Assembly: GCF_910592395.1 (NCBI RefSeq)
Contig: NC_088324.1
Coordinates: forward strand, 7,530,953 to 7,594,952
Direction: 5' to 3'
DNA: 64,000 nucleotides
DNA from: Lineus longissimus
Taxonomy: Eukaryota > Nemertea > Pilidiophora > Heteronemertea > Lineidae
The position numbers were made by a program, and so were the translations under genes. The notes under the pieces were generated by a model. That model searched no databases and had not been told where the DNA came from. It saw only the letters and a program-made list of their open reading frames with translations. Shown one piece after another: positions 1-14,700 of the stretch (its first letter is position 1; each line of letters begins with the position of its first letter).

Positions 1-1325
1 GAACGCTAAATGCATTAGTTGTTAGTTGGCTAAAAGGGTTTGGATGATATGACTTATGCAGCGTGTTCTCGTCAATTATTCAAGTGCACAAGCCTACTGT
101 GTATACGCATGCAAACAACATCGACGGCTTTGAGGGAATTATATTGCCTCTTTAACCACTGAATTCATGGCTTGTATATAAAACCCTGGAGTGGCAGCAT
201 CACATCTCTCGAGGGCATGCCTTAGGTTGGGCTCGGGCGTGGTAGAATTTCCTCTAAATGTCATTATCCATATTCTCGAGGTCATCTCACTTACTCACAG
301 AAAATGCAAAATTTTGCAACAAACTCACAATCAGACGGCTCAAAAGTACTTCATTTGGTTATAAGTTTGATATTTTTAACAGCTCGAAATTTCGCTGACG
401 GCAATCACACTGGCCTACATGTAGGTTCGACCATTTATCAAATCATCATTTTACTGGATGATGTTCAATGATAACATTACATGAATCTCACTGAGATACA
501 TACAGGTCGTATACTATACGATATAGAGTGCATTGCACGATACTACTGTATGAAAGCATTAACATCTGCATCCAGCGCATGCATACGTTTTCTACATTGT
601 CACTCAAATCATCAGAAATAATTAGTTTTTCACAGCCGCCGTCCGTGGTAATAACCCTTAAATCATTTAGTTTTGCAATGTGGGCGTACACGTATATCAG
701 ATAAATGATGTACACACGATATTGCATGCAAGCATAAACAAATTTATTGTTGCATATCGCCTCCATACGACGCACTTATTATTTGAAATAATAGCTCTAA
801 ATAAGTACGGGTCAAATGACAGCCAATCATGAAGTTAGGTAACGTTCATGTCACCAGAAAACGAGCTTCTCTATCGAGATTGTCATGGTGTCACATGGAG
901 GGTGCTGGTCATCCCAACTCTCATGCGTTTGCGTCACCACTATCGATCAAGTATTCTGCGGCCATATTGGGTCTGTTGCCTGGCCTTGCAATCGGACGTT
1001 AGCTTAAGTAAATGACATTATACATGTATCATGGACAAGATGGAAAAGATGGAAAACAGAAAACAAACAATATATTTGTTGACATATGTCACTTGTTTGA
1101 AAGTCAAGACACATACCTCTGCCTCCTTTGAAACATAGCCGACGAAATGGAGCTTTTCCCGGGGCTCTGAAATAATACCGTGCGTGAAATTAGTACGAAG
1201 GAAAGGATAGATAGGGAGAGCCTAGAGCTAGCAAAATCTGCAATGGTGAAAGAAGGTGAAGCTTTCGAGAACCTTATGTTGATGTCAAGGGGTAAACCGG
1301 TTCAACAAAACTATGACTTGATGCA

Positions 1326-1554
1326 ACGGGTTGACCATATGCACCACCATTTCGGTTCGAACTTGAAATCCTAAAGCAGTCCGAATTCTGCAAAACGAGG
1401 TGAATGTTTAAACATGGGAGGCTGTTCTCTGAAATACAGAGAACAGACTCCCCTCCTTAAAATCGGCATTTACTTCGTCTTGAAATAGTTCTATTATTTT
1501 GCTCTTGGATTTCAGTTCCTAGTCAAAATGGTGGTACCTTATGGTTAACCCTTT
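1326..1554. mobile_element. Foldback MITE, family A, copy 1
   Basis: The left end (GGGTTGACCATA then CCACCATTTCGG) and the right end (CAAAATGGTGGTACC then ATGGTTAACCC) are inverted repeats of each other. The interior carries a GAACAGACTCCCCTCC segment shared with copies at 4130-4352 and 23451-23674. It has no coding capacity, so it is a non-autonomous element. Confidence 0.7.
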
Positions 1555-2564
1555 TAAAGTCCGCACACCCGTTGTCGTAATATGGCAAGTCGATCTGTTT
1601 GATTATTTAAATTCATAGGTTTGTTTCTTGTAAATCATTTGGCAGAAACATCTTTTTAAAAACTGAATTGGTCAAACTTAGCGTACAAAGCCGACTCCTA
1701 TATATCCTGTGGGGTACAGAAGATCTATTTAACTACGTATGGTTCAGCGGTCTCAGAGTCACAAAGCTCATGACAAATGCGATAAAATATTTACAGTAAG
1801 GGTCCCACAGTAATAACTATATTGCAATAAGCAATTATCGAGCAAGATTCAGCTTAGTCAGGCTAGCATGTAGTGGCGTAATGTCTCAATAACAGCAGTC
1901 AATATTGTATGTACTTCCTGGATTCGGGCATGGATATTCATGATTCATAGTATGCCTGGTACCATGCCAGTCTAGTACATTAGCGTAATGCATTTTTCAC
2001 ATGAATCGTCATTTTATAGGACAGAATATATTATGCTCCCAAGCTGACGTAGCAAAGGCCACATTCGCTCACACATTAATTTGAAAAAACTGATTTCAAA
2101 ATTACCAACTGTAAATACGCACTGAATATGAATTTAACAATGCCGTAGACTAATAGAGATGCACAGTTTTAGGTCGAAGGAATTTGTGAGCAATGTTTAT
2201 TGCTATTACCTACTTTAAATAAAAAAAACAAAGCAAACAACCGCCCTGCGTATACGGTGAAACATTTCAAGTAGTTGCGACAACCAGTTCATCCTCATGA
2301 CCTTCTCATACAAAATGGCTAACAGGATACACAAAGCGTGCTAAGACGAGCCCGCCAGTCGTCGTGTCAGCACTGAAGACCCGAGTTCGTGTCACCATTT
2401 GCCTTGTAATAGAATCTCCGGATCAGGGCCTGGCATTTCTTATACAAGGTACCACTGTTTCGCTCCGACACTGCACAGTTCCGTGCATCATGTAATAAAC
2501 TCCATTTTTCATGCTCGTTAAAACAGATCACCTACGAGCTGGCGTCAGACGGGCGTTTTCAAAA

Positions 2565-2612
2565 ACGCAGTTGGATACGAAGCGTGGCATTTGCATCCAA
2601 CTGCGTTTCTGA
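2565..2612. repeat. Perfect-arm hairpin
   Basis: AACGCAGTTGGAT and its complement ATCCAACTGCGTT flank a loop of about 18 bases. Flanking sequence (GCGTCAGACGG against CCTGACGTCCGTC) is partly complementary too, so this may be the core of a larger, decayed foldback element. Confidence 0.6.
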
Positions 2613-4129
2613 AAAGGTTCTGACATCTCTCCTGACGTCCGTCGCAGTTGACAACAAATGCAAAAATTCATTTTTAATCCGTGTTTTTGCTGGCTGTTTA
2701 GTGACGAGTACGTGCAAAAAAAAACTTTTTTAATCCTATTTTTTCTTGTGGACCATTGAGGACTAATCGGGGATTTTAAAAGCTTCCCCAAATAGATTCT
2801 ATAGGGCCTCACATGTATCAAAAAGCAGTGGCACACCGTTAGGTTAACAAAGAGCAATGTAACGAAATCTTTGATAATAGCGTGAGTGACCACGCTGACA
2901 AAGATTTGATCCCTGGTTGTTGCTAAAGCAAAAGTTACAAAACAAAAACAAAAACCCCTACATATCGGTGAAGATGGCAAATGGAATGGTCTTCTATTTA
3001 CCGAGGACAAGATCTTGACAAACCTACCACGTCACTAACGTCATATGATTTTATGAGACACCTTAAATTCGCTGCATGATAAATACCTTTTGTACACTTG
3101 ATGGCCATGGCAAGAAGATATACGGGGAGGCAGTCTTCTGTCGGTGTCACACTGTCTCTGCCTTTACACCCGTCTCGGCATAAATCATAATCTGAAAGTG
3201 ATAAGGACGGTATCTTATATCATTATACAATATGTAGAACGTAAACCCGAGGAAGACAGAAGATCCAATTAAGGAAAATGCCCACTGTGATCATCGATTT
3301 AGCCAGAATCGCTTTGATACTTATCGTCCCTTGCGACATTTAAGCTCGTGAACTGAAACTGAAGTCCCAATATTTGATTACCAGTGTGGACATTTCTAAA
3401 GAAACCAATATAGTTGATCTAAAATTCGTGACAAATAGACTAGTAAGAGAGTATCACCGAGGTTTTTCTGGTATCCTGTCTGACAATACGTCTGTGCCTA
3501 TGCACTCCGACCATCCGACCCTTCATATACAATTAGAACCATTGGCTATTAACGATATATCAAACGATTTTTACTTTAGCCAAGGGCAAATGCAACTGGC
3601 TCCGGTTGCTGAAGGGTTCTTTGGAGCTTTGCATTTACATTAGTTATAGATTTTACAATATTCCCTTCAAATATAAACCACAGTCTTAAAAAATTGCATA
3701 ATCATTTTGTGGATTGTTTTATCAACGTTTTAATCTTTCAGTTATAATACAATACAGTAATAATTTTAATTTCAATTTAGTTTGTATCAATACCATTTGG
3801 GTTTTTTAAGGTGAAAAGGCTGATGTTCAATGCAAAGTGTGATGCACAAAGGTATTGGCCGTCATACACAGTATTGCGCTCTGTATAAATATGCCCTACT
3901 TTACCGGTACAAACTCATCACCATAACCCAGTCGTTTACTTAATCACAGAGCAGCTGGAATGAAAATACACAAACTGGCCTCGAAATTATCAATCGCAAC
4001 TAGGTCGAGAAGTCGATGATTGGTCAGCAATTTCATTACTGACCTACTTGGCGAGTTTTTCTGTCCTTTTTTAAAGCCCACTTCACCCATGTTCACCTTA
4101 TATACACGATACTTAATGCGTACGTAATG

Positions 4130-4352
4130 TACTCTATTTTGGTTAGAACTCGAAATCCTTAGGCAATAGGAACCCCTCCAAAATGAAGTACATGTAAATG
4201 CCACTATCAAGGGTGGAAGTCAGTTCTCGGGGAAACAAAGAACAGACTCCCCCCCCTGAAATTGGCATTCACTTCTTTAGAAAAAAGTTCTTATTGGTTA
4301 CTGATTTCAAGTTCTGGCCAAAGTGGTCGTGCCGGACTATGGTTAACCCTTA
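4130..4352. mobile_element. Foldback MITE, family A, copy 2 (decayed)
   Basis: It shares the internal GAACAGACTCCCCCC segment and the right-end inverted repeat (GGACTATGGTTAACCC) with the copies at 1326 and 23451. The left end is degraded. Confidence 0.6.
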
Positions 4353-4459
4353 CCATTGGTATTGGTAGATCCTTATACCCTGGTTGTACAGATGACATTT
4401 ATCCTGCACATAAAACAGTGCCAAGTGGAGGCTGAACTAGTACCATTTGTTTGGTATAC

Positions 4460-4612
4460 GGTAAAAAGGTACAGGAAAAAAGGTACGGAAATAAAGGTAC
4501 AGGAAATAAAAGTACAGGAAATATAAGTACTGGAAATAAAGGTACCGGAAAAAAAGGTACCGGAAAAAAGGTACGCAAAATGGCATAAATAGGCAAAAAA
4601 GGTACACAAGTT
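4460..4612. repeat. Short tandem array of GGTAC(C/A)GGAAA units
   Basis: About nine imperfect units of 15-17 bases of the form AAAGGTACNGGAAATA run head to tail. Open frames across it are low-complexity artefacts. Confidence 0.8.
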
Positions 4613-6439
4613 TTTAAAAGAATATTATTCTCTTCAACTGGTTCAGACTCGGCCTATGTCTTAATCATTTGTTTGCCCACTTGTTGGGCCTATACCCCTC
4701 ACTGAGGTAGAGTGAGCCTGGAAGCTACAGTCGGCCTGGCAGCGTTAGCTTGGCAGATGACAGCACAGTCGTGCCAGGCTAACTCTGCAATCATAACCCG
4801 GATTCCTCGCAATGATGGTTCATCCCGAGTTTGCAATGCATATCGACCCAAAGTGATTACCTCGACAACAATGCTTAAATCGATATGTTGCAATGCATGG
4901 CGTAGCTGTATGCAGCAGAATGGGGATTCCATGCAGTCAACAGGAGCAATGAAACCTAGCTGCTCCAGCTCTATGGTGTACCATTGAGTACACGTACATT
5001 ATTGTCATTTCGAGAATATCAAAGTGTGCGATGCCACTTTGAAAATATCAAAGTGGGCGACTACGTCTATTTAGGTGTCATACTATTGAATTCTACTCGA
5101 TATTACCAATCTGCTCCATTGGTTTCATGAATAATACATAATGTATATGCACTTAGCTGATGTGTTCACGCTAGATATATTATACTGATTGTAATATCAT
5201 GGTTGACATACACATGCTGTTGGCACATCACCATTGGAAAAAGGGTTATGGCTGGATTATCTAAAGTTTTGGAGTTCGAATATACCTTCTGTTGATTACC
5301 GATTACCAAAAAGGCCCACCTAAACCATTATGAGAGTCAGTGTTTTGTGTAACTCCCACCTCAAGTTCGAAAAGGTTTGAAATATCGAACTGCGGAGTAG
5401 GCCTACAAGCTCCTGAACAGAAGAGATAGGCTGTAAAATTCGTGAGCTGTACAATCTAAGTCAGTCCGTTCGAATAGTTATTCTTCTCACACGTACGCTC
5501 CCTGCAACGTAGGGGTGTTCATGTTGTTGAGAACGTCGAGCCAGCCAACGTGTAGAAAATCTCACAGAGCTACATACATACATACAATGTATCATGCATA
5601 TTGTATGATGGATATCAGGGCGGTTCAAATGGCGAGCTGATTTAGAAGGATTCTCATATCTTCCAACTAACTACACTCACATCATGTTACCTAGTTGCCT
5701 AATTGGTACGTAGCTTAATTTCAGTCATCACAAGGGTGTTTTCGAATCCTTTTTCGGTGATAATTTCTCAACCGTATCAAAACCAAATATTTCTTGGATG
5801 CGTTTTGTTTCGTTGGCAACGCGAGAAATAGCACAGATTCCAAGGCGGCCGATTGTTACCGAAGACACAAATTGTGATGCACATTTGCTACTACAGTCAG
5901 TCTGGTATCTCATGAGGGCTTGTTGTTGCATTTGCCATATGTATTGCCATTAAACACGCAACAACAAGGTTAATGTATATATAGTATGATTAGTGCATAT
6001 ATCACAACCGCATGGTTTCATATTAGAGTGCGAGGTCACTCTGTCGTGGATATACAAATGTATATACGCCAAGTAATGATGCCACGGTCGTTTTAATTGC
6101 AAGGTGTTGTCATCTGTGCACATGTCGCCAATGCATGTCAATGATAGTAGTGTATCTCATCAACTGGTAGTGAGTGTTGTAGACGGAATAGCCTTTGGAA
6201 ACAATGAGATAAGCAAAAGTGAAAACACCCATAAATGATGCAGCAGGTGGGCACATGTTTGTACGTATTTATTAAATACACACATGTACATATAAGAGTG
6301 CTCGTATATGATATTTTCTATGAGGAGGCTGATTTTCATTACAAACATTGGTTGGAATTTTAAAGGGGGACTATAGGCAGGAGCAGAGGGGCTAATTTGA
6401 CCATCTTCAGGTGACTAATATACACATAAGGGCCCTGGG

Positions 6440-6590
6440 TCATGCCAGATTCAGCACACAATATATTCCTCGTACAAGCGTGAATCACTTCAACCTACTG
6501 TTAGATATGAGAGACCCCTATTGGCGACTTCGTGTAACTTCATCTTGCCTGCCAAGCTGCTGCCTATATTGTCCCTTTAAGAGGGGTAGC
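6440..6590. repeat. Dispersed repeat, family E, copy 1
   Basis: The segments AATATATTCCTCGTACAAGC and TTGGCGACTTCGTGTAACTT recur in the same order and orientation at 11577-11705 with about 15-20% divergence, marking a dispersed non-coding repeat. Confidence 0.65.
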
Positions 6591-7684
6591 AGTGAGAGCG
6601 TTCCTCCTAATGGCAACCCATTACAAAATCAGAATTTCAAGGGGGCAGGGCGAAGCCCAGCGGAGTGGGCTCAAATGCGAGAAAAGAGGGGTTCTCCTCC
6701 CTTTTATTGCAATGGTGCAGGGGACACTGATACAATTATGTATCTGAAAAAATTAACGATTTTTTTTACGAAGGATTTAGATTTCGTAGCCTAAAGCACA
6801 GTGAATTCATGATAATCGGCACAATCGTCATCATCGTCATCATCTTTCGTCATGACGGCCCATCTCTGCAGATTTTACCATATCATGTTCTTGGGTGTGG
6901 TTATTAAGCTCTGTCGTAATAAAATCTTGCGCGATATCAATTACATGGGAGTGGGTATCGATACTGATGCCAAATGTGCAATTTTAAAAAAGCCAGCTCT
7001 GAAAAAACCTATAACTTATTATTCGTCGGATATTTCCCATACATGTATTTTCTGTGCCTTTTGTGTCTTTTGTGCCTTTTGATGTGTCTATCTGGCTACA
7101 ACTTTTGTGTCCGTCATGTCTGTGGTAATATAGGCATAGTGTTAAAGCTTCACTCCTTAAAAACACCACAAAACAATCATAAGCTCACGGCGTTTAATAG
7201 AGAATGCAATAAATTTAAATAATGAAATGTACAAGGAATGACGTGCCAACAACTTTTCAGATATCTCGTGTGCAAAAAAATAATGTGCAATTTAATAAGG
7301 TTGTTGCTTTTGGCTATGTATGCGAATTCCTGGTAACGGCCCCAGAAGCTGCTTGCACTCAATGATTGTATTTAGCACTAGCTTTACGCGTCCAGGGTAT
7401 TAAGCTAACTATATTTAGCAAGCTAATCAATGGGACTTTTTATACAAAAGATATTTTTATATCGATTCGCTGTCGTGGTGTATCTATAATCAATGCGATA
7501 TGCTTCAGCTGCAAGTGTGTGTGTGAATAATGTACCCGGTAGCATAATATACCGAGACAAATTTAATGGGCTAACCATTCCTGGTCTACGACTCTCTCTC
7601 TTTAGCATGAAAAGCAGAAAGGCGTAAATTGACATTGGGCCTACCCCGTTCCATCCCCTGTTAAAGAAATTACCCTTGGCTAGG

Positions 7685-7793
7685 GTACTGTAAGGTATTT
7701 GTAGGGTATTCTGGGGTAAACGTGGGAGTAATTTGGCCCGGCGAAATTACCCCCTCATTTACCTTAGAATACCCTACAAATACCTTACAGTAC
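7685..7793. mobile_element. Compact foldback element with perfect 28-bp arms
   Basis: Bases 7685-7712 (starting GTACTGTAAGGTATTTG) are perfectly inverted at 7766-7793. The central part (GGGAGTAATTT against AAATTACCCCC) also pairs, so nearly the whole 109 bases can fold. The perfect arms suggest a recent insertion or constraint. Confidence 0.75.
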
Positions 7794-10700
7794 CTCAACC
7801 AAGTGTAATTTTTTTTAGTAGGGTCCTGGCAAAAGTTGTTTTCAATATACTCCGCCTCTTTTGTATACGACATGGGAGTAAAAAGCCAGATCTCAGGTAG
7901 ACTCCGTCGTTCAAAAATTTGCGAGACGATTGCCACAGCATCGGGTCACCGACATGACTAAGACCATTTCACATTCTACTTGGCGCACCTTCTATATCGT
8001 TGCCTAAGATATTTAATTTTGTTAAGTCTGCTTGGTTGCCTGGTAATGGTCCGGTGTTGGTCATTCATCAGAGATAATGGGTCATCATCCTGGTATCTTC
8101 CAAGGTGATATTGAATCTGGTCATTTCACGAGGACCATTACAGTTACTTGTTGGTATCCAGCGACCGGAAGAAATTCCGAAAAAAAGAATGACCATACGT
8201 AAAGTTGCATTGGTTAGCCTCACACAGTTCTAATTTGCTCGAGTGAGAAGGAGCATGATATATCCTGAGTGTTAAAGAAGACGACAAACAGTGTAAACCC
8301 TCAGGAGGTGCACTATTCTACATGTACGGTATTCCGATAATCTTGCACCAAAAAGTGTGGCAGAGGTACTAAAGCATACTTTTGGTCTCTTCCGGTTTCA
8401 GGAGCAAATGGAACAAATCCTTTCACTGGGAGATTTAACCTGGGGTCATTTCATTCAAAAATTCGTCCCTGGTGCTGTTCGTGAGAAATATGCATCTAAA
8501 CACCACACGATATATCTTGTTTCTGACAACTTTCCAATATATCTTGTAAATGATAAGTAGGTCTGATTTTTGTGGAATATTTTAGACTTCCCAATATGTC
8601 TTGTGATAGCTACAAGCTACTAATACTGGTTAATGTGAAGATAGAACGAGTTGAGTACCAAAACAACCAGGTTGCCATGGGTGGGATAGAAAGCTGGCTT
8701 TCTAAGTGGTGCTAGCACTGGACCGGCAATTCAAAATGCTATTGTTTGACTGTCAGTCGAATCGACTAGACGTTCCTGCATCATTTCAGTATATCTTATA
8801 CATGAAAAAAAAACTAATCTAGGTGCAACATTTAGTAACACTCCAAAATATCTCGTTAATTATGAGGTAGTCCGATTTTTGTCATATATTGCTAGACCGC
8901 ATTGGTCGCGGTGACAGTTCTCCATGCCTTTCGGTGCGACGAAAGCCGCGACATAAGTCCCTAACTTTAACTACTCGAAGCCTCTATTGTGTCGAACCAA
9001 CAGCTTCTTTGAAATGCTGCCATTGAAGAGCATTATCTGTCGAATCGTTTGAGAAAAAGACAGGCTAGCTGCGGGCAAGCTTTATAAAGGAGGATTAGAT
9101 CTTTAGTAATGTCTTCCTGTCGTGTTGATACAGAGACTCTTTTAAAAGATTCCCAACCCTTTGCTCTTTGCGTTGCCTGCTTGACATTTGCATTGTTCTC
9201 CTGTTTTAAGAGCTTTCCCACTGAATGACAAGGTGAGTTTCTTTGGTATTTTACGGCGCAAGTGTTGACAGCATTCTCGACTGCCTTGGCTTGGGCCCTG
9301 GCTGAAGTCGGTTGATGAACTGAGAAGTGTGCTGCTGTGAAGTTTCTCCTGACTATAACACACACGCCTTTTTTCGGCCAACACACAGATGCAATTCGTA
9401 GAGGTTTTTCAGTGAATTGAAAAACCTTTGGTTCTTCACAAAGTTTTGGTATTACCACAATGAGCTTTTTCATTTTACCGAAAAATGTTTATGGGGTGCA
9501 TATTTGTGTTGCCCGAAAGGGTTTTCAGAAGTTCAAAAACCTATATTTCTAAGAGTGCATTAGCAATTTTGCACGATGCAATTTCAATTAATTCAATTCA
9601 ATTCCAACTTATCATTATCTTATTATAAGCCCATGGCGCTCAGGTATTATACAAAGCCGACTATCTGAGTTAATATCTGAAGAAGAAAAATACACGTGAC
9701 ATGCACGTTTCACATTACGATTCGGATGCCTTGCGGATTAATACAAGACTCTCTCAGACGAACCATGTCGGTCCTGTATTTTTGCGATTTAGGACCAATC
9801 GCAACTCTACTGATTATAATTGCAAAAATCAAAGGCATTGTAAAACAACTAACTATGGAGGCGTGCTGATAATTTGCGTTGATCGAAGCGAAATGTAGGT
9901 GACAATGGGCGTTTTAAAATATCAATTTAAATGATCAAAGTTTGTGGTAATCTTACGATCAAGTGAGGAGATTTGGATACGCCTCCGCTATAACAGCTCA
10001 AGTGCTTGTTTGCATGTGTCATCGGTTTTAATGTGATATGAAGTGTGGGTGATGAAGCTCATTACAAAACAAGGCTACGGCAACGGATTGGAACTGATAT
10101 GAGACTACTTTGAGGTGCGTTGGTGGTTGTTTTCACGTAGTTTGTGTCAAGCAAAGGGGTGTTTTCCGGCTTTTTGGGAGGGAACGTTCTTGCGAGATGC
10201 TAGTCTGAGGTGTCAGTTTAAGAAACTGAAAGTATGAGGCGTTTGTTGAACGTAGTAAAAATATCTCACGAAAGGGGTGCGGGTAAACTGTAGTCCAATT
10301 TAATTAGTTGAAATCCTTTAAAACAAACCACTTTCCGCGGTGCAAGACCTCACACAAGCGCAATTTAGGCAGATCAATTGTACCTCTCGAAACAAAAGAA
10401 CACATCTACATTGAAAAGGCTTTGACCAATGCCTTTAGCTCCACTTTAAAGTAGGAGATAGTAATTCAATGTAATGAAAGTAAATATCCACAACAATTTA
10501 AAGTGTGATCTCTTCTATATGAACTTCTTTTTTCAATAATAATAGTGATGGATCTTGTTTCGAAAACCTGCATTAAAATTGCCTCTGGGCACGACGTTGG
10601 AGGATCTATTTAATGTATCACTACGCGTGTGCTGGGAGATGCGCATGTCTACAACATTGAAAAACGAGTAAGTGCGGATAACCTGCCTCAGGTCTGTCCT

Positions 10701-11576
10701 GACATCAACCCGGGGAAATCAACCGCGTGGCGGGCGGAGCTGAAGTCTCAATCGGCTGAGACGGGTGACCCGCACCTCCCCTTCAAGCATCTTCTTATCA
10801 TGGTCACCAGTTGCAAGGTCATCCGCTTCATTACAGTACCGATTAGTGTCATATTGCGTCAAATTGGGCGTGCATCGTTGCGTGCAGCCACGATGGCGTT
10901 CCAAAGGCGTCCTCGCCCAATGAAACGTGGTGCTCTAAACTAATTAACTAAGACTGGTTGGATGGATGAATAATCCTGACATTGATGGCCTGCCTGGTCT
11001 CTCGGGGATCCGTTTGTTGTAGAGGCTGAGAAATTATACATGAGGTCGCCAGCAAAACAACCATTAGATTAAATGAGTTTTCATACATTAGAGTGATGCA
11101 CTGTCGACTACACTAACATGACTAAAGGGTCCGTGTAAGTTTCGACTTGTTGAGGTGGTTGTATTTGATATACGGTACGTTGGCGTTAAATCATGATTAA
11201 ATCATAGTCGTATGGTTCAGTGTTTATGAGTGAAGCTTCTGAAACCAGTACGGTCGATGTAACGTAAAACGCACTTACATGTGCGTCCAGCACGTATTCT
11301 ACTATGAAATACACAGACTGGTGCATGTGTTTACTGAAAATCAGCATCAATTTCTTCCACGCCAGAACGCCATCTTTCACGAACGTTGGGTTAACGATAG
11401 CCGTCTTTGTCAAAATGCCAAGTCTTCGTATCTCATTATGTGCTGACTAATTCTTAAGAAATGTATCTCTGATGCTTCTCGACCAACGAAAATGTCTAGT
11501 AATAAGAAGCGACATATGTAGTGGGAATAAACTCGTTCTTCAGTATTGTCCGTTGTACATGAAAAACTTACTTTCG

Positions 11577-11705
11577 AAATACATGTACAATATATTCCTG
11601 GTGCAAGCGTGAACAGTTTCGAGATACGGTAAGATAGGACACCCTGAACCCCTTGGCGATTTCGTGTAACTTTATCCTGCCTACCTGGCTTCTGCCAAAA
11701 GACCC
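11577..11705. repeat. Dispersed repeat, family E, copy 2
   Basis: Matches the repeat at 6440-6590 in the order AATATATTCCTGGTGCAAGC, then TTGGCGATTTCGTGTAACTT and CCTGCCTACCTGGCTTCTGCC. Confidence 0.65.
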
Positions 11706-14700
11706 CATTTAATAACAGTCGTAGACATCCTTTCATGATAAGTATTGAACTTGCTCAAGTGAAAGATCTTGTTTTTTCTTCACCTGTTGCTCTGGATAGG
11801 CCAATCCCATCGCGAAAGATTACCCGAATGAAGTGACTAGCCCGGCCGATATGACTAAGGGTGTTCCAGGAACTCGGCAATGCTAAACAAAAATCAATGA
11901 ATATCAGCAGCCAACACACAACGAGATACGGAGGCTCCAGGCGTGGGCGGATTTGGAATCGGGCAATTTGACAGCTTAGACCAAATCATGCTTAACTGCT
12001 GAACCGGTCAATGTCAGGTTCATCCGGGCTACTTTGGGTACATTTTAGCAACTCCGACACGTAATATCATTTCCGGTTGGTTGATTAAACTGGCGAAGTC
12101 TTGGGATTTGTGAGCTTGTGAATTTCCTGAACGATTCTGTCTAATGACTTTATGAGAGAAAGACCCGGACCCGGATCGACTTTGCTATTGCCAAGAAGAC
12201 GGATGTTCCATTAATGTTCGAAAGCCATGATACTGTGCCTCTCTTCACCTGACCCCCAACTGAGCCGTGGTCAGTCATTCAGTCTATCGCCGCAATGAAC
12301 CCCTTGACGACAGTTCGTGTTTGGTAGTGGTTAGCGTGCGCTCAGACCCCCGGATTTGTGATAACCACGATGCCTGAACCCTGAGGCAGTCATAGCGACG
12401 CCGAATGGTGGTAGAGCGAATACGCCCGTTCTCAAATCAGGTCCCAAGAACGTATCCACTCTTATATTGGAAAGGTCAGACATGTCAAACAGCCTACATC
12501 CGTTGCTGGATCTTCTTGTCTAAAAATCGTCGCCTTGCTCATGATTCTAAACGACGGATGACTAATGTGCTAATATTTGTAAGAGACAGCTACTTTCGTA
12601 TAATAAAAGTCCGACTTGATTCAAAGGTGAAGTACTAAGTCACTTCAACAAACAATGTAGCTTGATATAGTAAAAATATAAAGCTAGATCATTTATAACT
12701 TTTTGCCATGATATTACAGACTACACTCCCACTTACATGCTCGCGTTTCTTATCTGTTCAATTCAAAACACTCCTTGTTTTTCAACAGCGTCTCTTTACT
12801 CTGATATCATAATGAGAACTTAATGCAAAATGATGAGATGGGGCAAATTACGAGGTTTTTTAGCGAAGAGAAAGGGGCATTTTCATTTCACCAAAAACCT
12901 CGACGGAGTGGATAATTGTGTTTACCGAACAAGCTTTGACGGGTTTTTCAGGAGCTAAAATAAGAAAAAGCTTCCTTGGGCGGTCGATAAGCCAAAATGA
13001 AACATTACGTCATTCATTTCTCCAAGTGACCTATAATATCATTGTGTTGACCGGGCTATACATACCGGTATATATCACTGGCCTCCCGGAATAGCCTCCA
13101 CACATATTCTGGACACGTCGTTATCCTATGCACGTTCGCAACAAGCTTCTCTATTGACAAACCGCGGCTGGATAACGGTCGCTAGGCAACCGAGTCAATA
13201 TCAAGATGGTAGCATTGCTAATTCTGGTCCATGTCCCCTGAATCTGCCTTTGATGAATCGCTAGGAGTCGTGGTTTTGTATATAATTCATGTTTAAGGGA
13301 CCTCAATGAGTGATTCACTCATGATTGGCGATGCCTGTTAACCATTTGCTTGCAATCGATAATTAAAAAAGCACGGCATATATATCGGCCTACTTGCACA
13401 GCACTTTAACTCATTTGCATTCTTTTAAAAATCTATGCGGCCCTCGTGGAACCGTCCACCGAAAACAACAACGACGCACGTCGAATCATGTATGATTGAC
13501 AACAATATCACTACGTCATATACCCCAGATACTCCTTTAATTCTGCAGAGAAAAGGCGAGAATTATTTACATGTAGGCAGCCGTCACCGGACACCAGGCC
13601 TGATTGTGACCAGGTGTACTTATATTCCCTCCCGAGTATGGATTTTATAGGTTAGAATCTCAGCACATTCCTTCCAGGTCCTCCAAAACAGTCCCACCAA
13701 AATTTCAATGCGGTTTCAGGATTTTTGTCAGATCGCTCACCATGGCAGGGTTGCGAATCCACGTGTATTATCGATCGGTTGGCCCAGGAAAATGTTAACG
13801 GATAACTGCAGGAGAAAACCGACGCACCCACATTCATGACGGATTACATCGAAAAATGATTCAAATTCTTATACGGATTATTGATTATTTTTGAACAGGT
13901 AATGACGGCCAGACGTGTTGCCATTTGGCGTAAGAAGAGGGGATCCCTGCTAATTGCTAAACATGTACCAAATAACAATGAAAATTCAAGGAATTATGCC
14001 GGTTGGATTTAACTGTGTGCCGATTTTTACCCTAGATATCACATTCTCAGCAGCCGAAAAGCTTTAATTTGTTAGTCATTGGCTCTGTAAACTATAATAA
14101 TGTGCACTGTTTTTTCCCAAGGTATATTAGTTGCAGTGTCTTATTTTTCATCTTTCCTTCAGTGACGGATTCCTATAAATGGTCCCAATTTGGTACATAA
14201 GGTTTCAGATTTTGATCCGAGATCGAGAACGAGGAGTGATGGTTGACGACAAGGATGTGCAGCACATGCTACATCCGTGTTGACGTCAATCGAGTAGAAT
14301 TGATTGTTTTGTATTATTGTTTCTTGCCGGCCAGACAATAAGGACACGCCGCTTCATTGCATTTCTGACAGCAGGCAGCGAGATATCCGTCGGTGAAATG
14401 CCACCACGTTTACTTTCTCGAAACAGAATCTGAAATAATAATTAATCGCCTCTCGATCACGGTTCCGTTCATGTTGGCAGGTTACCTTGCCAACACATCA
14501 ACAAATCTCACCTTTTTTTTACTTTCTCCAGAGACCTGACGCTTTCGGGTCCGAGATGGATATCAATACAATGTGTCTTTCCCATCATGTCCCTTTTCTC
14601 GAAAAGTCTGGGCATAACGTGACTCAATGAAAACGTAACTTGGTCAAAAATTAGTCAATCATTGACCAATTTAAGGTTCTATTAAGGTTGGACAAATTGA

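Noticed and set aside
2528-3010. 160-codon minus-strand frame
   Set aside because: Cys/Phe/Arg-rich random composition over a hairpin repeat; no family similarity recognised.
4373-4609. Overlapping Phe/Pro-rich minus-strand frames
   Set aside because: Translation of the short tandem repeat at 4460-4612.
9033-9473. 146-codon minus-strand frame
   Set aside because: Fairly long, but it resembles no family I know, overlaps another open frame and contains small palindromes; more likely chance.
10629-10943. 104-codon plus-strand frame
   Set aside because: Starts from a non-ATG codon, has no splice context and no recognisable domain.
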